DNA of 56,074 nucleotides from Desulfovibrio sp. OttesenSCG-928-C06 (GTDB lineage: Bacteria > Desulfobacterota > Desulfovibrionia > Desulfovibrionales > Desulfovibrionaceae). The notes below the pieces were generated by a model that did no database searches, was not told the DNA's origin, and saw nothing but the letters and a program-made list of their open reading frames with translations. The stretch spans positions 1 through 56,074 of the forward strand of contig JAJDJF010000006.1 of NCBI GenBank assembly GCA_030267065.1, written 5' to 3'. This document shows positions 18,351-28,788 of the stretch, in pieces (the stretch's first letter is position 1; each line of letters starts with the position of its first letter). A program made the position numbers and the translations under genes.

Positions 18351-19453
18351 AAATAAGGTTATCCCTGATCAGAGTGTCCAGCTTGCCGTCCAGCACCGCG
18401 TCCACATCGGTACATTCGGAGTTGGTACGGTGATCTTTCACCAAACGGTACGGCTGCATGGTGTAGGTACGGATCTGGCTGCCGAACCCGATGGCGTCCT
18501 TGTCGTTGTAGTCGGCCTGACGCAAGGCTTCGCGTTTTTTCAGCTCCAGCGCGTACAGGCGGGCCTTGAGGATGCTCATGGCTGCGTCGCGGTTGTGGTG
18601 CTGCGATTTTTCGTTCTGGCACTGCACCACAATTCCTGATGGAATATGCGTGATGCGCACGGCGGAGTTGGTCTTGTTGACGTGCTGCCCGCCTGCTCCG
18701 CTGGCCCGGAATACGTCTATGCGCAGGTCGCTCTCGTTTACCTCTATTTTTACATTCTCGCCGACATCGGGCATAACGTCAACCGAGGCAAAAGAAGTAT
18801 GCCTGCGGCCGGAGGTATCAAAGGGGGAGATACGGATCAGGCGGTGGATGCCTTTTTCGACCTTGAGCAGGCCATGGGCGTTGGGGCCGCTAACGCGGAT
18901 GGTCACGCTTTTAAGGCCTGCCTCGTCACCACCCAGATAGTCCAGATATTCGGTTTTAAAGCCGTGGCTGTCGGCCCAGCGCATATACATGCGCAAAAGC
19001 ATTTCGGCCCAGTCCTGCGCTTCGGTTCCGCCTGCGCCGGGGTGAATTTCCAGCAGCGCGTCCTCGCTGTCGCCGTCCGCGCCGAGCAGCATCTCCATTT
19101 CCATCTGCTCCAGCAGCTCGCCAAGTTGCCCGATGGCTTCCTCCAGCGAATGCATGGCCTCGTGCCGGTCGGCTTCGTTCTCGCCTTCCTCTGCCAGCAT
19201 CAGCCATTCTTCTGCATTGTCTTTGGCTCCGGAAAGGGCGGAGTTGCGCTCCAGTTCCGATTCAAGACGGCTTTTTTCCTTGAGCGCCGGGGTGAGCTTT
19301 TCCGGCTCGTCCCAGGCTCCGGGCGCGGATATCTGCTTTTCGATCTCGTCCAGACGGCGTTTCAGACCGTCCGGGTCAAAGCTGCCTCCAGAGCGTTTCA
19401 TATTTCTCAAACAATGTGGCGCACTGGGCGCGTAATTCGCTTACTTGTTGCAT
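18328..19453 (-). CDS. prfB: peptide chain release factor 2 (programmed +1 frameshift)
   Basis: RF2 reads UGA and UAA. Translation begins at ATG 19453, runs 25 codons to CTT TGA (19381-19376) and continues in the +1 frame at GAC, giving about 374 residues. The slippery site is preceded by GGAGG three bases before CTT, the same arrangement and codon number (TGA as codon 26) as in E. coli. The main part has the RF2 anticodon-like SPF (SPFDTSGRRHTS) and the catalytic GGQ in GAGGQHVNKT. Reading only the long frame would start at a false ATG (19410). It follows lnt by 4 bases. Confidence 0.96.
19375..19389 (-). promoter_or_regulatory. prfB: prfB programmed frameshift site
   Basis: On the minus strand GGAGG (19385-19389), CAG, CTT, TGA, C. 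When RF2 is scarce the ribosome pauses at UGA, and the internal Shine-Dalgarno sequence promotes slippage of the CUU-decoding tRNA into the +1 frame. This is autoregulation of RF2. Confidence 0.95.
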
Positions 19454-19457
19454 TTGT

Positions 19458-21206
19458 TCATATCCTGGGCTTTTTTCTGGGTTCCAGCAGGGCCTTGAGC
19501 GCGGCCAGAACAATCATTCCGGCAGCCAGCGCGAGCAGCCCGGTAGTCATGGCCCGGTAGTTGCGGTGGTAAAAAGTTCTCTCTTCCAGCAGGGTGACCT
19601 GTTCCGCTTGCGCCCAGCTTTTGAACAGCGGGCTTGGGTGAATGATTCGCCCGGATGGATCGATTATGGCGCTTACGCCGGTATTGGTGGCGCGCGCCAT
19701 ATAGCGCCCCTGCTCAATGCAGCGCTGGGCGGCCAGTTGAAGATGCTGCATCGGTGCGGAGCTTTTGCCGAACCAGGCGTCATTGCTGACGCTGACCAGC
19801 AGGTTGGCCCCTGCGCTATCCGTATCCCCGGCAACTCGGGTCTGGGCCAGTTCCGGAAAGATGACCTCATAGCATATCAGCAACCCCAAGGTAAAGACGC
19901 CTGTACGCAGGGCTTCCGGCGTTCCGCTGCCGGGTGTGAAGCCCGTGCCCTGTAAAAATTCCGAGGCAAAAGGCACATACAGGCCCGGCGGGATATATTC
20001 GCCAAAGGGCACCAGATGTTCTTTATCATAGCTGCCTGCGGCGCTGCCGTTTTCATCCAGCAGCCAGACCCGGTTGTAGGCTCGTTCCTCACCATTTGCG
20101 AATTCTACGGCTTGTGCGCCAAAAAGCAGCGGCACGCCGTGCGCCTGGGCAAAAGCCCTGACCGGGCGCGACAGTTCCGCGGACATGCCGCTGCCAAAAC
20201 TGTCCGGCCCTGGCTGGAAGGGGAAGGGCATGGCGGTTTCTGGCCAGATCATCAGATCCGGACTGCGCTGGAATTCCTCCACGGCAAGGCCCACGGCCTG
20301 TTCAGAAAGCGACAGGTAACGCCGGATGGTCAGGGCGCGCATGTCCTGATCCCATTTAAGCGACTGGGCGATGTTGCCCTGACTCATGACCACGATTTTT
20401 TGCGGCCCTTTGGCGTTCCAGTCTTCATCAAGCCGTTCGGAGCCGTATGCGAGCAGCGCGCCAAAAATCGCCAGCGCCGGGATAATGAATGACAGGCGGC
20501 GGTAGAGCAGGAGCAGGCGGTTGTCCTTGAGTGATGTCTGTGTGCTTCCGATAAAGCGTGACGAACCGGCCAGCAGGGTGGGCGCGTTGAGGAACCCGGG
20601 CATGACTGGGGCAGCCAGCAGCAGCGCGATAAAAGCATAAACCGCCGAGTAGCTGTACATGCCGAACAGGGCGCTGCCCTGTGCCATGATAGGCCAGCCC
20701 ACAAAGGACGAGGAAAGGCTAAGCCACGGAAAGCCGGTGAGAAACCAGCCCCGGACAAGCTCCAGCGCTCCCCAGCCCAGCGCGGAGGCGGCAAGCCCCA
20801 GCCACAGGCCGAGATAACGGGTAAGAAAGCGCAGCAGTAGCGAGAAGGCCGCGCCGTACAGCCCGATGTACACGCCCAGCAGCATCACAAAGCAGGCTGC
20901 CAGAGGCCACGGTACCCCGGCGAATTCGCGCATGGGTATTGCCAGCCAGTACAGGGCCAGCGAACTGCCCGCGAACAGGCAGAGAAAGGACTGGAACAGC
21001 GCTTTGGTCCTGCTGGACTGGGTAAGGCTCAGCCAGAGGATGCAGGCGGGCATGAGCAGCGCCATTGGCGGAATCTGCGCCAGCGGGTTGGGAAAGGCCA
21101 GAAAATAACCGGCCGCCGCAAGCAGCATCAACCCGAATTCAGCGCGGGATGGACGCAACAGGCTGGGCCGCGCCCCGTGGGTATGGGTAAATTTGTTGTA
21201 TGTCAT
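19458..21206 (-). CDS. lnt: apolipoprotein N-acyltransferase
   Basis: Inner-membrane enzyme that adds the third acyl chain to lipoproteins. About eight hydrophobic segments occupy the N-terminal 240 residues. A periplasmic nitrilase-type domain follows with the catalytic triad in motifs: Glu in IWPETAMPF, Lys in YDKEHLVPFGEYIP and Cys in LICYEVIFPE. A last membrane segment ends the protein. ATG 21206 was chosen (582 residues); a GTG at 21290 would add 28 residues without similarity. It is immediately upstream of prfB, and lptE and other lipoproteins in the window depend on this pathway. Confidence 0.93.
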   Translation of the reverse strand: MTYNKFTHTHGARPSLLRPSRAEFGLMLLAAAGYFLAFPNPLAQIPPMALLMPACILWLSLTQSSRTKALFQSFLCLFAGSSLALYWLAIPMREFAGVPWPLAACFVMLLGVYIGLYGAAFSLLLRFLTRYLGLWLGLAASALGWGALELVRGWFLTGFPWLSLSSSFVGWPIMAQGSALFGMYSYSAVYAFIALLLAAPVMPGFLNAPTLLAGSSRFIGSTQTSLKDNRLLLLYRRLSFIIPALAIFGALLAYGSERLDEDWNAKGPQKIVVMSQGNIAQSLKWDQDMRALTIRRYLSLSEQAVGLAVEEFQRSPDLMIWPETAMPFPFQPGPDSFGSGMSAELSRPVRAFAQAHGVPLLFGAQAVEFANGEERAYNRVWLLDENGSAAGSYDKEHLVPFGEYIPPGLYVPFASEFLQGTGFTPGSGTPEALRTGVFTLGLLICYEVIFPELAQTRVAGDTDSAGANLLVSVSNDAWFGKSSAPMQHLQLAAQRCIEQGRYMARATNTGVSAIIDPSGRIIHPSPLFKSWAQAEQVTLLEERTFYHRNYRAMTTGLLALAAGMIVLAALKALLEPRKKPRI

Positions 21207-21489
21207 CTGAGTTGGGGTGACCTGTATGGAAGGGGTGTGATGGCGTAAACCATAAGGCCGCTGTGCCGCACGCCTGCTTGCGGCATCCACAGTAACAGTG
21301 GTGCCGGTGACGCTGATGTCCGCGTCAGTTGTAGCAGTAGTGCCGGCTGTGGCCGGTTATGACAATTGCGGCAGTAGTGCCAGTTCAGGCAGTCACGCCA
21401 GTTTCGACAGTTGCGATATTCGTGACGTCTGTGCCTGTTGCCCGGCTTTAGCCGACTCAACTGGCAGCCCCAACCGACCCTGCCGTCAG

Positions 21490-22356
21490 TTACGCCACTG
21501 CGCTGTTGTTTTCCTGCGATTCTGCGCCTACGGCCGGTTCAAGGCTCTGGGCCAGTACTTTGTGCACCTGTTTGCTGTCCGCTTCCTCAATCAGGAATTT
21601 CACGCCGTCCAGCACAAACTCCTCACCTGGCAGGGGGAGGCGCCCGGCAATATGCGAGAGCAGACCGCCGATGGTATCGACTTCTTCCGATTCCAGATGA
21701 ATCTTGAGGGCTTCGTTGATATCTTCAAGGTAGGCGCGCCCGGACAGTCTGGCCTTGTCGCCGTCAACAATGACAATGTCCGCTTCTTTGGGGGCATCGT
21801 GTTCGTCTTCGATTTCGCCCACGATTTCTTCCAGCACGTCCTCGATGGTGACCAGACCGGAGGTGCCGCCGTATTCGTCCAGAATCACAGCCATGTGCGT
21901 TTTTCTGGTCTTGAACTCGTTAAGAAGTTCCAGCACGTTTTTGGTTTCCGGCACAAAAAAGGCCTGACGCATTACCTGCGAGACCGGTTTTTCATGATTG
22001 GATGCCGTCAGAGCCTCCCTCAGGAGATCCTTGGCATAGATGACGCCCACGATATTGTCGCGGTCGTCCAGATAGATCGGTATGCGGGAATGTCCCGATT
22101 CCGTAATGGCTTCAACGGCTTTGGCAACGCTGCATTCGGCTGGGATGGCGGTGATGTCGGTGCGCGGGGTCATTATGTCCTGCACCTGCAAGTCGTCCAG
22201 TTGCAGGATACTGAGCATCATTGAGCCTTCCGATGCATGAAGCTCGCCTTCCTGACTGGCTTCTATGATGGCCTGCTCAACGTTGTCCGTACCCTTGCCG
22301 TGAAAAAAGCGGGTTATCTTATGCCAAAGACTGCCGCCTTCAGAGCCGCTGTCCAA
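21490..22356 (-). CDS. CBS-domain protein of the CorC/HlyC type
   Basis: The 288-residue protein has a paired CBS domain (about residues 60-190) starting LQDIMTPRTDITAIP-like and containing GHSRIPIYLDDRDNIVGV and DEYGGTSGLVTIEDVLEEIVGEI. A C-terminal CorC/HlyC transporter-associated domain follows (about 205-275). It has no membrane part, like soluble CorC, which is linked to magnesium/cobalt efflux, so a metal-homeostasis or regulatory role is inferred. The start is TTG: AAAGGAGG lies 5 bases upstream and no better ATG is near. It follows the PilZ gene by 42 bases. Confidence 0.9.
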   Translation of the reverse strand: MDSGSEGGSLWHKITRFFHGKGTDNVEQAIIEASQEGELHASEGSMMLSILQLDDLQVQDIMTPRTDITAIPAECSVAKAVEAITESGHSRIPIYLDDRDNIVGVIYAKDLLREALTASNHEKPVSQVMRQAFFVPETKNVLELLNEFKTRKTHMAVILDEYGGTSGLVTIEDVLEEIVGEIEDEHDAPKEADIVIVDGDKARLSGRAYLEDINEALKIHLESEEVDTIGGLLSHIAGRLPLPGEEFVLDGVKFLIEEADSKQVHKVLAQSLEPAVGAESQENNSAVA

Positions 22357-22398
22357 AATATCCTCCTTTGTTTGCAGTTGGGAAGGGCCTTTAAGCTG

Positions 22399-23499
22399 TT
22401 ACCGTTCCAGCTCTTCTTCCGGGTTGGCCCTGAATAGTTCCAGATGTCTGCGAATTATCCAGTTGCCCAGGGGGGCGACCTCGTTCTCGTTGGTCAGCTT
22501 GAACCACTCGATGTTTGAGCCGCCGTCGCCGGGCATGGCCCAGGCCTGAAAGCGCACGCCTATTTCAAGGTTGCGCAGATTATATTCGTTTGCCATGTTC
22601 TGAACCCGGCAAAGCAGCCAGAAGCGCATGCGCTTGTTGTTTTCCGGGTCCATGAAGTCAACCAGCAGGATTAGCCTGTCCGATACGTTAAATTCCGTGC
22701 CGGTGGCCAGTTGTTCCTTGCGTGGCACGGTCAGGCGAAGACCGCCAGCCGATACGTCGCTGATCTCGAACTGCCTGATTTTGCCGGGCAGCAGGGCCAT
22801 GTTCGGTTTTTCCCACTGCTGCACATCACCAAGTATTGCCACATCCGGCATTTTGCGGCCGTGCCACAGGGCCGCGCCAAGCATGTATTCTTCCGGCGGC
22901 ACTATGCGCAAAAAGGCGCGTTTTTGCCGGTTTTGCAGTTTTTCCGGGTATTGCAGCCAGATGATCGTTGTGCCAATCTGACGTAATTCCACATCTGCAA
23001 TCGGTGTGGTGAAAGTATAATAAACCGGCTGTTCCTTGATGCTGATCTTGAAATAACAGGTAACCTTGCGCCCTGTCCAGCGGCGGGCAACCTTTTGAAC
23101 ACCCTGTGCTTCCAGTCCGATACGATCGTTTTCGAGATAGCGCATGGCGCAGCGCAGGGTCGGGCGGCGCTGCCCCCTGATATCCGCGAACTGCATGTCA
23201 AAAGTGCTGCGCTGGCGGAAGGCGCTGCTTATAAGATCGCGCAGCACCTTGGGCGAGGTGATCCAGCCGGTGGGGATGAATACCTCGCGTTGTTTGCGCA
23301 TGTGACGGATTACCGACACGATGCAGATCAGAAGCAGGAGCACGCCCGCAATGACCATCAGGCGCATGATTGTGGAGTAGTCGCCGCCGCTGCTGAAGAA
23401 CGACTCCCGCACCTCGCTGAAGTTGCTGGCTGCGAAAGCCTTTTCGGCTGTGAGCGCGACAAAAGAGGCCAGTAGCCCGGCAAGCGGCCTGCTCAGCAT
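22399..23499 (-). CDS. membrane-anchored PilZ-domain protein
   Basis: The 366-residue protein has an N-terminal signal-like segment, one membrane helix (about residues 46-63), an intermediate YcgR-N-like domain (about 90-210) and a C-terminal PilZ domain. The cyclic di-GMP-binding signatures are visible as RQKRAFLR (R-x3-R) and DVSAGG (D-x-S-x2-G). It probably relays cyclic di-GMP levels to a membrane process. A GGDEF cyclase lies 4 kb downstream on the same strand. The start has a weak ribosome-binding site. Confidence 0.8.
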   Translation of the reverse strand: MLSRPLAGLLASFVALTAEKAFAASNFSEVRESFFSSGGDYSTIMRLMVIAGVLLLLICIVSVIRHMRKQREVFIPTGWITSPKVLRDLISSAFRQRSTFDMQFADIRGQRRPTLRCAMRYLENDRIGLEAQGVQKVARRWTGRKVTCYFKISIKEQPVYYTFTTPIADVELRQIGTTIIWLQYPEKLQNRQKRAFLRIVPPEEYMLGAALWHGRKMPDVAILGDVQQWEKPNMALLPGKIRQFEISDVSAGGLRLTVPRKEQLATGTEFNVSDRLILLVDFMDPENNKRMRFWLLCRVQNMANEYNLRNLEIGVRFQAWAMPGDGGSNIEWFKLTNENEVAPLGNWIIRRHLELFRANPEEELER

Positions 23500-24006
23500 G
23501 AGTACCGCCCGGTGCGACCGCCATTGCGGAGTGAATGGTTAGAATATGTCGTCATATAAAGTTTGATTAATTATTACTTTTTTCTTGCCGGATGAGCAAT
23601 AATTCTTTTCATGCGGCAGAAACTTAGCAGCATGGCGGCTTTACGGGCCATTGGCGGATTCGCTGACAGTTCCATGCGGGCGCTGGTCTGCGCAACACTG
23701 TCTGTACCTGCGCGTATCCGGCAGATAGTATTGATTTTTTCACCCTTTTCAAGCTTCATACCCGCATTTGGGCATATACAGCAGACTGGTTGCCGCGTCG
23801 TATGCGCCGCCGTGCGCGTTTTGCAATGATTCGTGCAAGCGGCGTGCCTGTACTGGCGGATGTTTGCCTGCTTCTGAAAAACCGGGCCGCGCGGTTGCAA
23901 AATCCGCGCGGCCCGGCAGGGTAATGCATGATATCGGCGCTTTTTGTTCCTGAACTGGCAAGTCTGGCAGGGCAACAGCAGTACTGGATGAGCTGTCTTG
24001 ATCTGG
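23500..24006. other. intergenic region between the PilZ gene and mnmG
   Basis: No coding region that I would defend. It holds the mnmG terminator near its mnmG end and presumably the promoter for the minus-strand PilZ-CBS genes, not identified. Confidence 0.4.
23876..23916 (-). terminator. mnmG operon terminator
   Basis: A 13-bp GC stem (CCGGGCCGCGCGG with its complement) and a nine-base loop are followed on the minus strand by TTTTT. It lies 91 bases past the mnmG stop. Confidence 0.8.
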
Positions 24007-25932
24007 TTACTGCTGGCGGTTCATACGCTCGCGTTTTTTCAGGTAGATTTCGATACAGCCCAGTGCTGCCGGTGTTACACCGGAAATACGACCGGCCTGC
24101 CCAAGGTTGGCTGGCTGGATTTGGGTGAGCTTTTCCACCTCTTCCCGGCTCAGGCCGTGCACTTCGGCGTAATTTACACCGTCCAGCGGCACTTCTTCAC
24201 GCTTGTGCTGGCGGGCGGCAAGTTCTTCCTGTCGCAGCAGGTATCCGGCGTAAAGCAGGGCGCTTTCCGCCTCCAGCCGCGCTTCCGTACTGTACCCAAG
24301 CACTTCCGGCCAGAGTGCGGCCAGTCTGGTGGTGTTCATGGTCGGGCGGCGCAACAGCTCGGCCAGCGGAATGCCGCGTACCGGAGCGCTTTCGCCTATG
24401 GCGGCAAGCTTTTCGCGCGTGGGCGCGTCCGGTGTTATGCGCCGTTCGTTCAATTCGTCCATCAGGGATTTTATTTCGGCCTGCTTGGCTTGGAATGCTT
24501 GCCAGTGCTCATCGGTAACCAGACCGATTTCGCGGCCCCACGGGGTCAGGCGGGCATCTGCGTTGCTGTGGCGCAGGAGCAGGCGGTGCTCGGCGCGGGA
24601 TGTGAGCATGCGGTACGGCTCGTTGGTGCCCTTGGTGACCAGATCGTCCACCAGTACCGCGATATAGGACTGGTCGCGTCCCGGCAGGAACGGCCTGAGG
24701 CCCTTCTGGGAGCAGAAAATGTTCAGGGCCGCCCAGATTCCCTGAGCCGCTGCCTCCTCGTAACCGGAAGTACCGTTGATTTGCCCGGCAGACCACAGGC
24801 CCGGCACGGCCTTTGTTTCCAGCGTGGCTTTGAGCTGTGTGGGGTAGATGAAGTCATATTCCACAGCGTAACCGGGCCGGATGATCTGGCTTTTTTCCAG
24901 ACCGGGAATTTTTTCCAGAAAGGCTTTTTGCACTTCCAGCGGCATGCCGGTGGGGATGTTGTTGGGGTAGACTTCAATGCTGTCCAGCCCCTCCGGCTCA
25001 ACAAAAATCTGATGGCGGGGCTTGTCCGGGAACTTGGCTATCTTGTCTTCGATGGCCGGACAGTAACGCGGGCCGGGCTGCGCTATATCGCCGTTATACA
25101 TGGGCGAAAGGTGCAGCGCGTCACGGATTATCTCGTGGCTTTCCGGCGTGGTCCAGGTCATATGGCAGGGGAGCTGCCGGAGCGGTGGCCTTGGGCCGGT
25201 AAAGCTGAATTGCGGCACGGGATCGTCGCCCGGCTGCGCCTGCATGACGGAAAAATCCACGCTGTCCATGGCAAGGCGCGGAGTGGTGCAGGTCATCAGT
25301 CGGCCCAGCTTGATGCCAAGGGCCTCAAGGCTTGGGGTGAGGGCGGTGCAGGGGGCGTCGCCCAGCCTGCCGCCGGGAATTTTGACCGGCCCAAAGTGCA
25401 GCAGCCCGCCGGTGAAGGTTCCGGTGGTGATGAGCAGGGCGCGGCTTTTGAACTTTGTGCCCAGATTGGTGATGGCTCCGCAAACCCGACCGTCTTCCAG
25501 CAGCGGGGCAGCCACAAAATCCTCATGCAGCCAGATGTTGGGGTGCGACATGATGTCGGCCTGCACATGGCGCATATAGACGTTGCGATCCATCTGCGCG
25601 CGCGGGGCCTGCACTGCCGGGCCTTTGCTGGCGTTGAGAATGCGGAACTGGATGCCGGAAGCATCGGCCCAGCGGCCCATCATGCCGCCAAGGGCGTCAA
25701 TTTCGCGCACCATATGGCCCTTGCCCAGACCACCGATGGCCGGGTTGCAGGACAGATGCCCGATGCGGTCTATATTGCTGGTGACAAGAAGGGTCTTGAG
25801 GCCGAGATTGGCAAGCGCCATGGCTGCCTCGCAACCGGCGTGCCCGGCCCCGGCGACAATGGCGTCAAAAATATCCGGCAATTCCCGCAGGGCGGGCCTT
25901 GCCGGACTTGTAAGGTCAGAGCGGCTGTTCAT
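24007..25932 (-). CDS. mnmG: tRNA uridine-34 5-carboxymethylaminomethyl modification enzyme
   Basis: FAD enzyme that with MnmE modifies U34 of several tRNAs. The 641 residues show the dinucleotide motif GAGHAG (residues 28-33), the signature [13 protein letters not shown] and the C-terminal domain ending with the [14 protein letters not shown] segment. Length matches the family. It overlaps the NfeD-like gene by four bases (ATGA), indicating translational coupling. The folate-dependent relative TrmFO, at 43716-45098, methylates U54 and should not be confused with it. Confidence 0.97.
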   Translation of the reverse strand: MNSRSDLTSPARPALRELPDIFDAIVAGAGHAGCEAAMALANLGLKTLLVTSNIDRIGHLSCNPAIGGLGKGHMVREIDALGGMMGRWADASGIQFRILNASKGPAVQAPRAQMDRNVYMRHVQADIMSHPNIWLHEDFVAAPLLEDGRVCGAITNLGTKFKSRALLITTGTFTGGLLHFGPVKIPGGRLGDAPCTALTPSLEALGIKLGRLMTCTTPRLAMDSVDFSVMQAQPGDDPVPQFSFTGPRPPLRQLPCHMTWTTPESHEIIRDALHLSPMYNGDIAQPGPRYCPAIEDKIAKFPDKPRHQIFVEPEGLDSIEVYPNNIPTGMPLEVQKAFLEKIPGLEKSQIIRPGYAVEYDFIYPTQLKATLETKAVPGLWSAGQINGTSGYEEAAAQGIWAALNIFCSQKGLRPFLPGRDQSYIAVLVDDLVTKGTNEPYRMLTSRAEHRLLLRHSNADARLTPWGREIGLVTDEHWQAFQAKQAEIKSLMDELNERRITPDAPTREKLAAIGESAPVRGIPLAELLRRPTMNTTRLAALWPEVLGYSTEARLEAESALLYAGYLLRQEELAARQHKREEVPLDGVNYAEVHGLSREEVEKLTQIQPANLGQAGRISGVTPAALGCIEIYLKKRERMNRQQ

Positions 25933-26354
25933 TCCAGATTGGAGTATGCTTTAGCTACTGTAAAAGCTGTTTTGTCGACTGCGACTATTTCAACAATGGT
26001 GCCTTTGGGCAAATCCGGCCCACGCACCGTGTAAAACTTGTCATCAAGCTTTATCTTGCCTTCGCCGTTTACAATGGGGATTTGCAGGTAGGCCTGCCTG
26101 CCCATGTACTTTTGTTGCGCGCTGCGCTGGGCGGCTGTCAGGCCGGGCGTATCCTTGCGCATCCGGCGGCCAACCGCGACAGACATCATTACACAGAAGC
26201 AAAACAGCGCGGCCTGTACGGGCCATTCCGGTTCGCCCATAAAAAAGGCGATCAATCCAGCAAATAGCGCCCCAAGGCCAAACCAGACGATGTATCTTCC
26301 CTTGATCAGGAATTCCAGCCCGATCAGGAGCATTCCTATGGCAATCAGCAGCAT
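25929..26354 (-). CDS. NfeD-like membrane protein
   Basis: The 141-residue protein has two or three N-terminal membrane segments ([32 protein letters not shown]) and a C-terminal OB-fold domain of the NfeD type (about residues 80-141: [35 protein letters not shown]). NfeD proteins partner with SPFH/stomatin-like proteins in membrane quality control; no such gene is adjacent here. ATG 26354 was chosen because GGGGGAG lies about 7 bases upstream. It is coupled to mnmG. Confidence 0.83.
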   Translation of the reverse strand: MLLIAIGMLLIGLEFLIKGRYIVWFGLGALFAGLIAFFMGEPEWPVQAALFCFCVMMSVAVGRRMRKDTPGLTAAQRSAQQKYMGRQAYLQIPIVNGEGKIKLDDKFYTVRGPDLPKGTIVEIVAVDKTAFTVAKAYSNLE

Positions 26355-26421
26355 GTCCGTTCTCCCCCTCCATGCCTGCAAAATAAGTTTTTACCTGTAC
26401 TTTGGCAAGAATAGAGCCGGA

Positions 26422-27570
26422 TTATTTGCTCCAGACTACTTCCGTTCCGTCTCCGTCAAAGTCATCGTCAAAATCGGCATCAGAATCATCATCGCTGTCG
26501 GAAACGTCTTCAACAACCTGCCTGCGGCGCGATTTCTGGAGCGGGTCGTGCTGGTTCAGTTCTTCCTGCAAACGCCACATTTCCTCAACCAGCGGCTCAA
26601 GCTCCCTTTTTTCCAGTGCGGAAATAAAGAAGATGACGCGCCCGGATTTTTTGGCAGCGTTTTTCAGTTTTTCCAGCTGTTCATCGTCCAGCAGGTCGAT
26701 TTTATTTACTACTTCAAGCTGTCCGCGCTCCGCAAGACTCTCATCAAACAGGCGCAGTTCCTCGTTGATAAGGTCAAAGCCTTCCCACGGGTTCTCGCTG
26801 TCCGGGTCGATATCTTCCGCGCTGAGGATGTGTACCAGAAAACGCGTACGCTCCACATGCTTGAGAAAGCGGTGCCCAAGGCCAACGCCAAGGCTCGCGC
26901 CCTCGATAAGGCCGGGAATGTCGGCAATAACCATACGCTTGTCATAGTCGCCATCGTGCAGCATGACGCCAAGGTTGGGAACCAGCGTGGTAAAGGGGTA
27001 GGGGGCTATTTTGGGTTTGGCGGCCGAGACAGTGGAGATGAAGGTGGACTTGCCTGCGTTGGGCAGCCCCACCAGGCCGCAGTCGGCCAGAATTTTAAGC
27101 TCCAGACGTACCTGAAGGAATTCGCCTTCCTCGCCGGGCTGGGCAAAACGCGGGGCCTGATTGGTGGCGCTTTTGAAAAATTCGTTGCCCTTGCCGCCCC
27201 TGCCGCCACGAGCTACCCGGACTTCCTTGCCTGCTTCCGGCAGGTCGGTGAGCATTTTCTCGCCGTCTTCACCGATCAGGAAAACCTGAGTGCCGACCGG
27301 CAACTCAAGGATCAGGTCTTTTCCGTTGCGCCCGTGCATTTGCGAGCCTTGCCCCGGCCTGCCGTTTTCGGCCTCGTAGTTGCGCTTGAGGCGAAAGTCG
27401 TAGAGGGACATCAGCTTGGACGAGGCTTTAAGGATAATATTGCCGCCGTCGCCGCCGTCGCCGCCGTTGGGGCCGCCGAACTCGATGAATTTTTCGCGCC
27501 GGAAGGCCACGCAGCCGGAGCCGCCTTTGCCTGCCCGGAGCGTTATGTTGGCTTCATCTATGAATCTCAT
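26422..27570 (-). CDS. obgE: GTPase ObgE/CgtA
   Basis: Large-subunit assembly and stress GTPase. The 382 residues show the glycine-rich Obg fold (about 1-158: AGKGGSGCVAFRREKFIEFGGPNGGDGGDGG pattern of Gly repeats), the G domain with G1 GLPNAGKST and G3 DIPGLIEGA, and an acidic C-terminal tail rich in Asp and Ser, typical of the family. GGGAGAC precedes the ATG. It follows rplU-rpmA, the conserved L21-L27-Obg order. Confidence 0.97.
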   Translation of the reverse strand: MRFIDEANITLRAGKGGSGCVAFRREKFIEFGGPNGGDGGDGGNIILKASSKLMSLYDFRLKRNYEAENGRPGQGSQMHGRNGKDLILELPVGTQVFLIGEDGEKMLTDLPEAGKEVRVARGGRGGKGNEFFKSATNQAPRFAQPGEEGEFLQVRLELKILADCGLVGLPNAGKSTFISTVSAAKPKIAPYPFTTLVPNLGVMLHDGDYDKRMVIADIPGLIEGASLGVGLGHRFLKHVERTRFLVHILSAEDIDPDSENPWEGFDLINEELRLFDESLAERGQLEVVNKIDLLDDEQLEKLKNAAKKSGRVIFFISALEKRELEPLVEEMWRLQEELNQHDPLQKSRRRQVVEDVSDSDDDSDADFDDDFDGDGTEVVWSK

Positions 27571-27685
27571 GGTCTGTCTCCCTTCTCCCGGTTTGTCGTT
27601 CTTTGGCGTTTAGCTTTTAGGCTAAAAATAACGAAAAAAGGCGAAAGCAAAAGCCTTCGCCTTTCCGGAAGAATGCAACAGCAAG

Positions 27686-27955
27686 TTAGGCTGCGGCGGG
27701 CACAACGTGCACGCGGGTCAGCACCTTTTTCTTGCGGGTGTATTTTTCAAATTTGACGAAGCCGTCAACGGTGGCGAAGATGGTGTAGTCGCGGCCAAGA
27801 CCAACGTTCTTGCCGGGGTGCACCTTGGTGCCAACCTGACGAACGATGATGTTACCGGCCAGAACTGCTTCACCGCCGAAGCGCTTGATGCCTCTTCTTT
27901 GCCCCTGACTGTCGCGACCGTTACGAGAACTGCCGCCTGCTTTTTTATGAGCCAT
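27686..27955 (-). CDS. rpmA: 50S ribosomal protein L27
   Basis: The 89-residue protein has the conserved start [19 protein letters not shown], whose N-terminus reaches the peptidyl-transferase centre, and the [12 protein letters not shown] and [14 protein letters not shown] motifs. A longer reading begins inside the rplU spacer and is rejected. It lies 23 bases after rplU. Confidence 0.97.
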   Translation of the reverse strand: MAHKKAGGSSRNGRDSQGQRRGIKRFGGEAVLAGNIIVRQVGTKVHPGKNVGLGRDYTIFATVDGFVKFEKYTRKKKVLTRVHVVPAAA

Positions 27956-27978
27956 GATTTCGCTCCTGAATAAACAGC

Positions 27979-28287
27979 CTAGGCTGTGATGGATTTGATC
28001 TTGAGCATCGTGTAGCGCTGACGATGGCCGGTAGTGCGGCGGGAATCGTTGCGGCGCCATTTTTTGAACACGATGACCTTATCACCGAGGGTGTGATCGA
28101 CAACCTCAGCCTTCACGGAAGCGCCTTCAACATAAGGCTTGCCGATGGAAGTCTGGCTGCCGCCAACGAGCAGAACCTTGTTCAGCTCGACTTCGGAACC
28201 CACTTCAGCGGGAAGGAGATTCACACGGATTTTGGCGCCTTCTTCCACACGGAACTGCTGGCCGCCTGTCTCAACTATTGCGTACAT
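27979..28287 (-). CDS. rplU: 50S ribosomal protein L21
   Basis: The 102-residue L21 starts [17 protein letters not shown] and ends with the [18 protein letters not shown] segment that binds 23S rRNA. Length is normal. GGAGGAATTTT precedes the ATG. First gene of rplU-rpmA-obgE, preceded by a gene for a small membrane protein on the same strand. Confidence 0.97.
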   Translation of the reverse strand: MYAIVETGGQQFRVEEGAKIRVNLLPAEVGSEVELNKVLLVGGSQTSIGKPYVEGASVKAEVVDHTLGDKVIVFKKWRRNDSRRTTGHRQRYTMLKIKSITA

Positions 28288-28366
28288 AATAAAATTCCTC
28301 CAGAAAAGAGAAAGGGACGTTTAGCCCCCTTTCTTCGGAAAGTCAAGTGAAAGCCGAAAATAAATT

Positions 28367-28510
28367 TTAGTGGTGAGTCATATGGTCGGCCTTGACGATG
28401 CGCACAATGGCCGTTCCCAAAATAATACCGAAGTAAATGACAATCAGGCCGACGCCCACAAAACCCTGCGGGGTGGAGTTCATCATATCGGCGAACAGTT
28501 CGGACAACAT
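28367..28510 (-). CDS. 47-residue single-span membrane protein
   Basis: A short open frame from ATG 28510 encodes 47 residues: an amphipathic start (MLSELFADMMNSTPQG), one membrane helix (about residues 16-36: VGVGLIVIYFGIILG) and a charged end with two final histidines. The ribosome-binding site GGAGG is 7 bases before the ATG, which is strong support for translation. I do not recognise the family. It lies 80 bases upstream of rplU on the same strand. The helix with a following basic residue predicts inner-membrane insertion with the C-terminus in the cytoplasm, by inference. Confidence 0.7.
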   Translation of the reverse strand: MLSELFADMMNSTPQGFVGVGLIVIYFGIILGTAIVRIVKADHMTHH

Positions 28511-28788
28511 CACTAAGCCTCCGTAGATTTTCTGTCTGCTCGGTTTATGTTGGCTATTTTCCGGCTTTAGTCAAGCGCAATTTTGTAGGACTTTGCTTTC
28601 TTTTCAGCAGGCAGCGCACGCCCTGCGTATGTTTGCGGCAATCAAGCGTAAGCGCACCGGCCGGAATTTGTGCATTGGCAAGCGCTTGTGCTGGTGTTAC
28701 AAGCCCGGATACCTGCGGGTTTAAACCGCCCGGCAATGGTGTTTTTATTCAAAATTTTTTCACGCAAGCGCGTATCTGGCGGATTTTT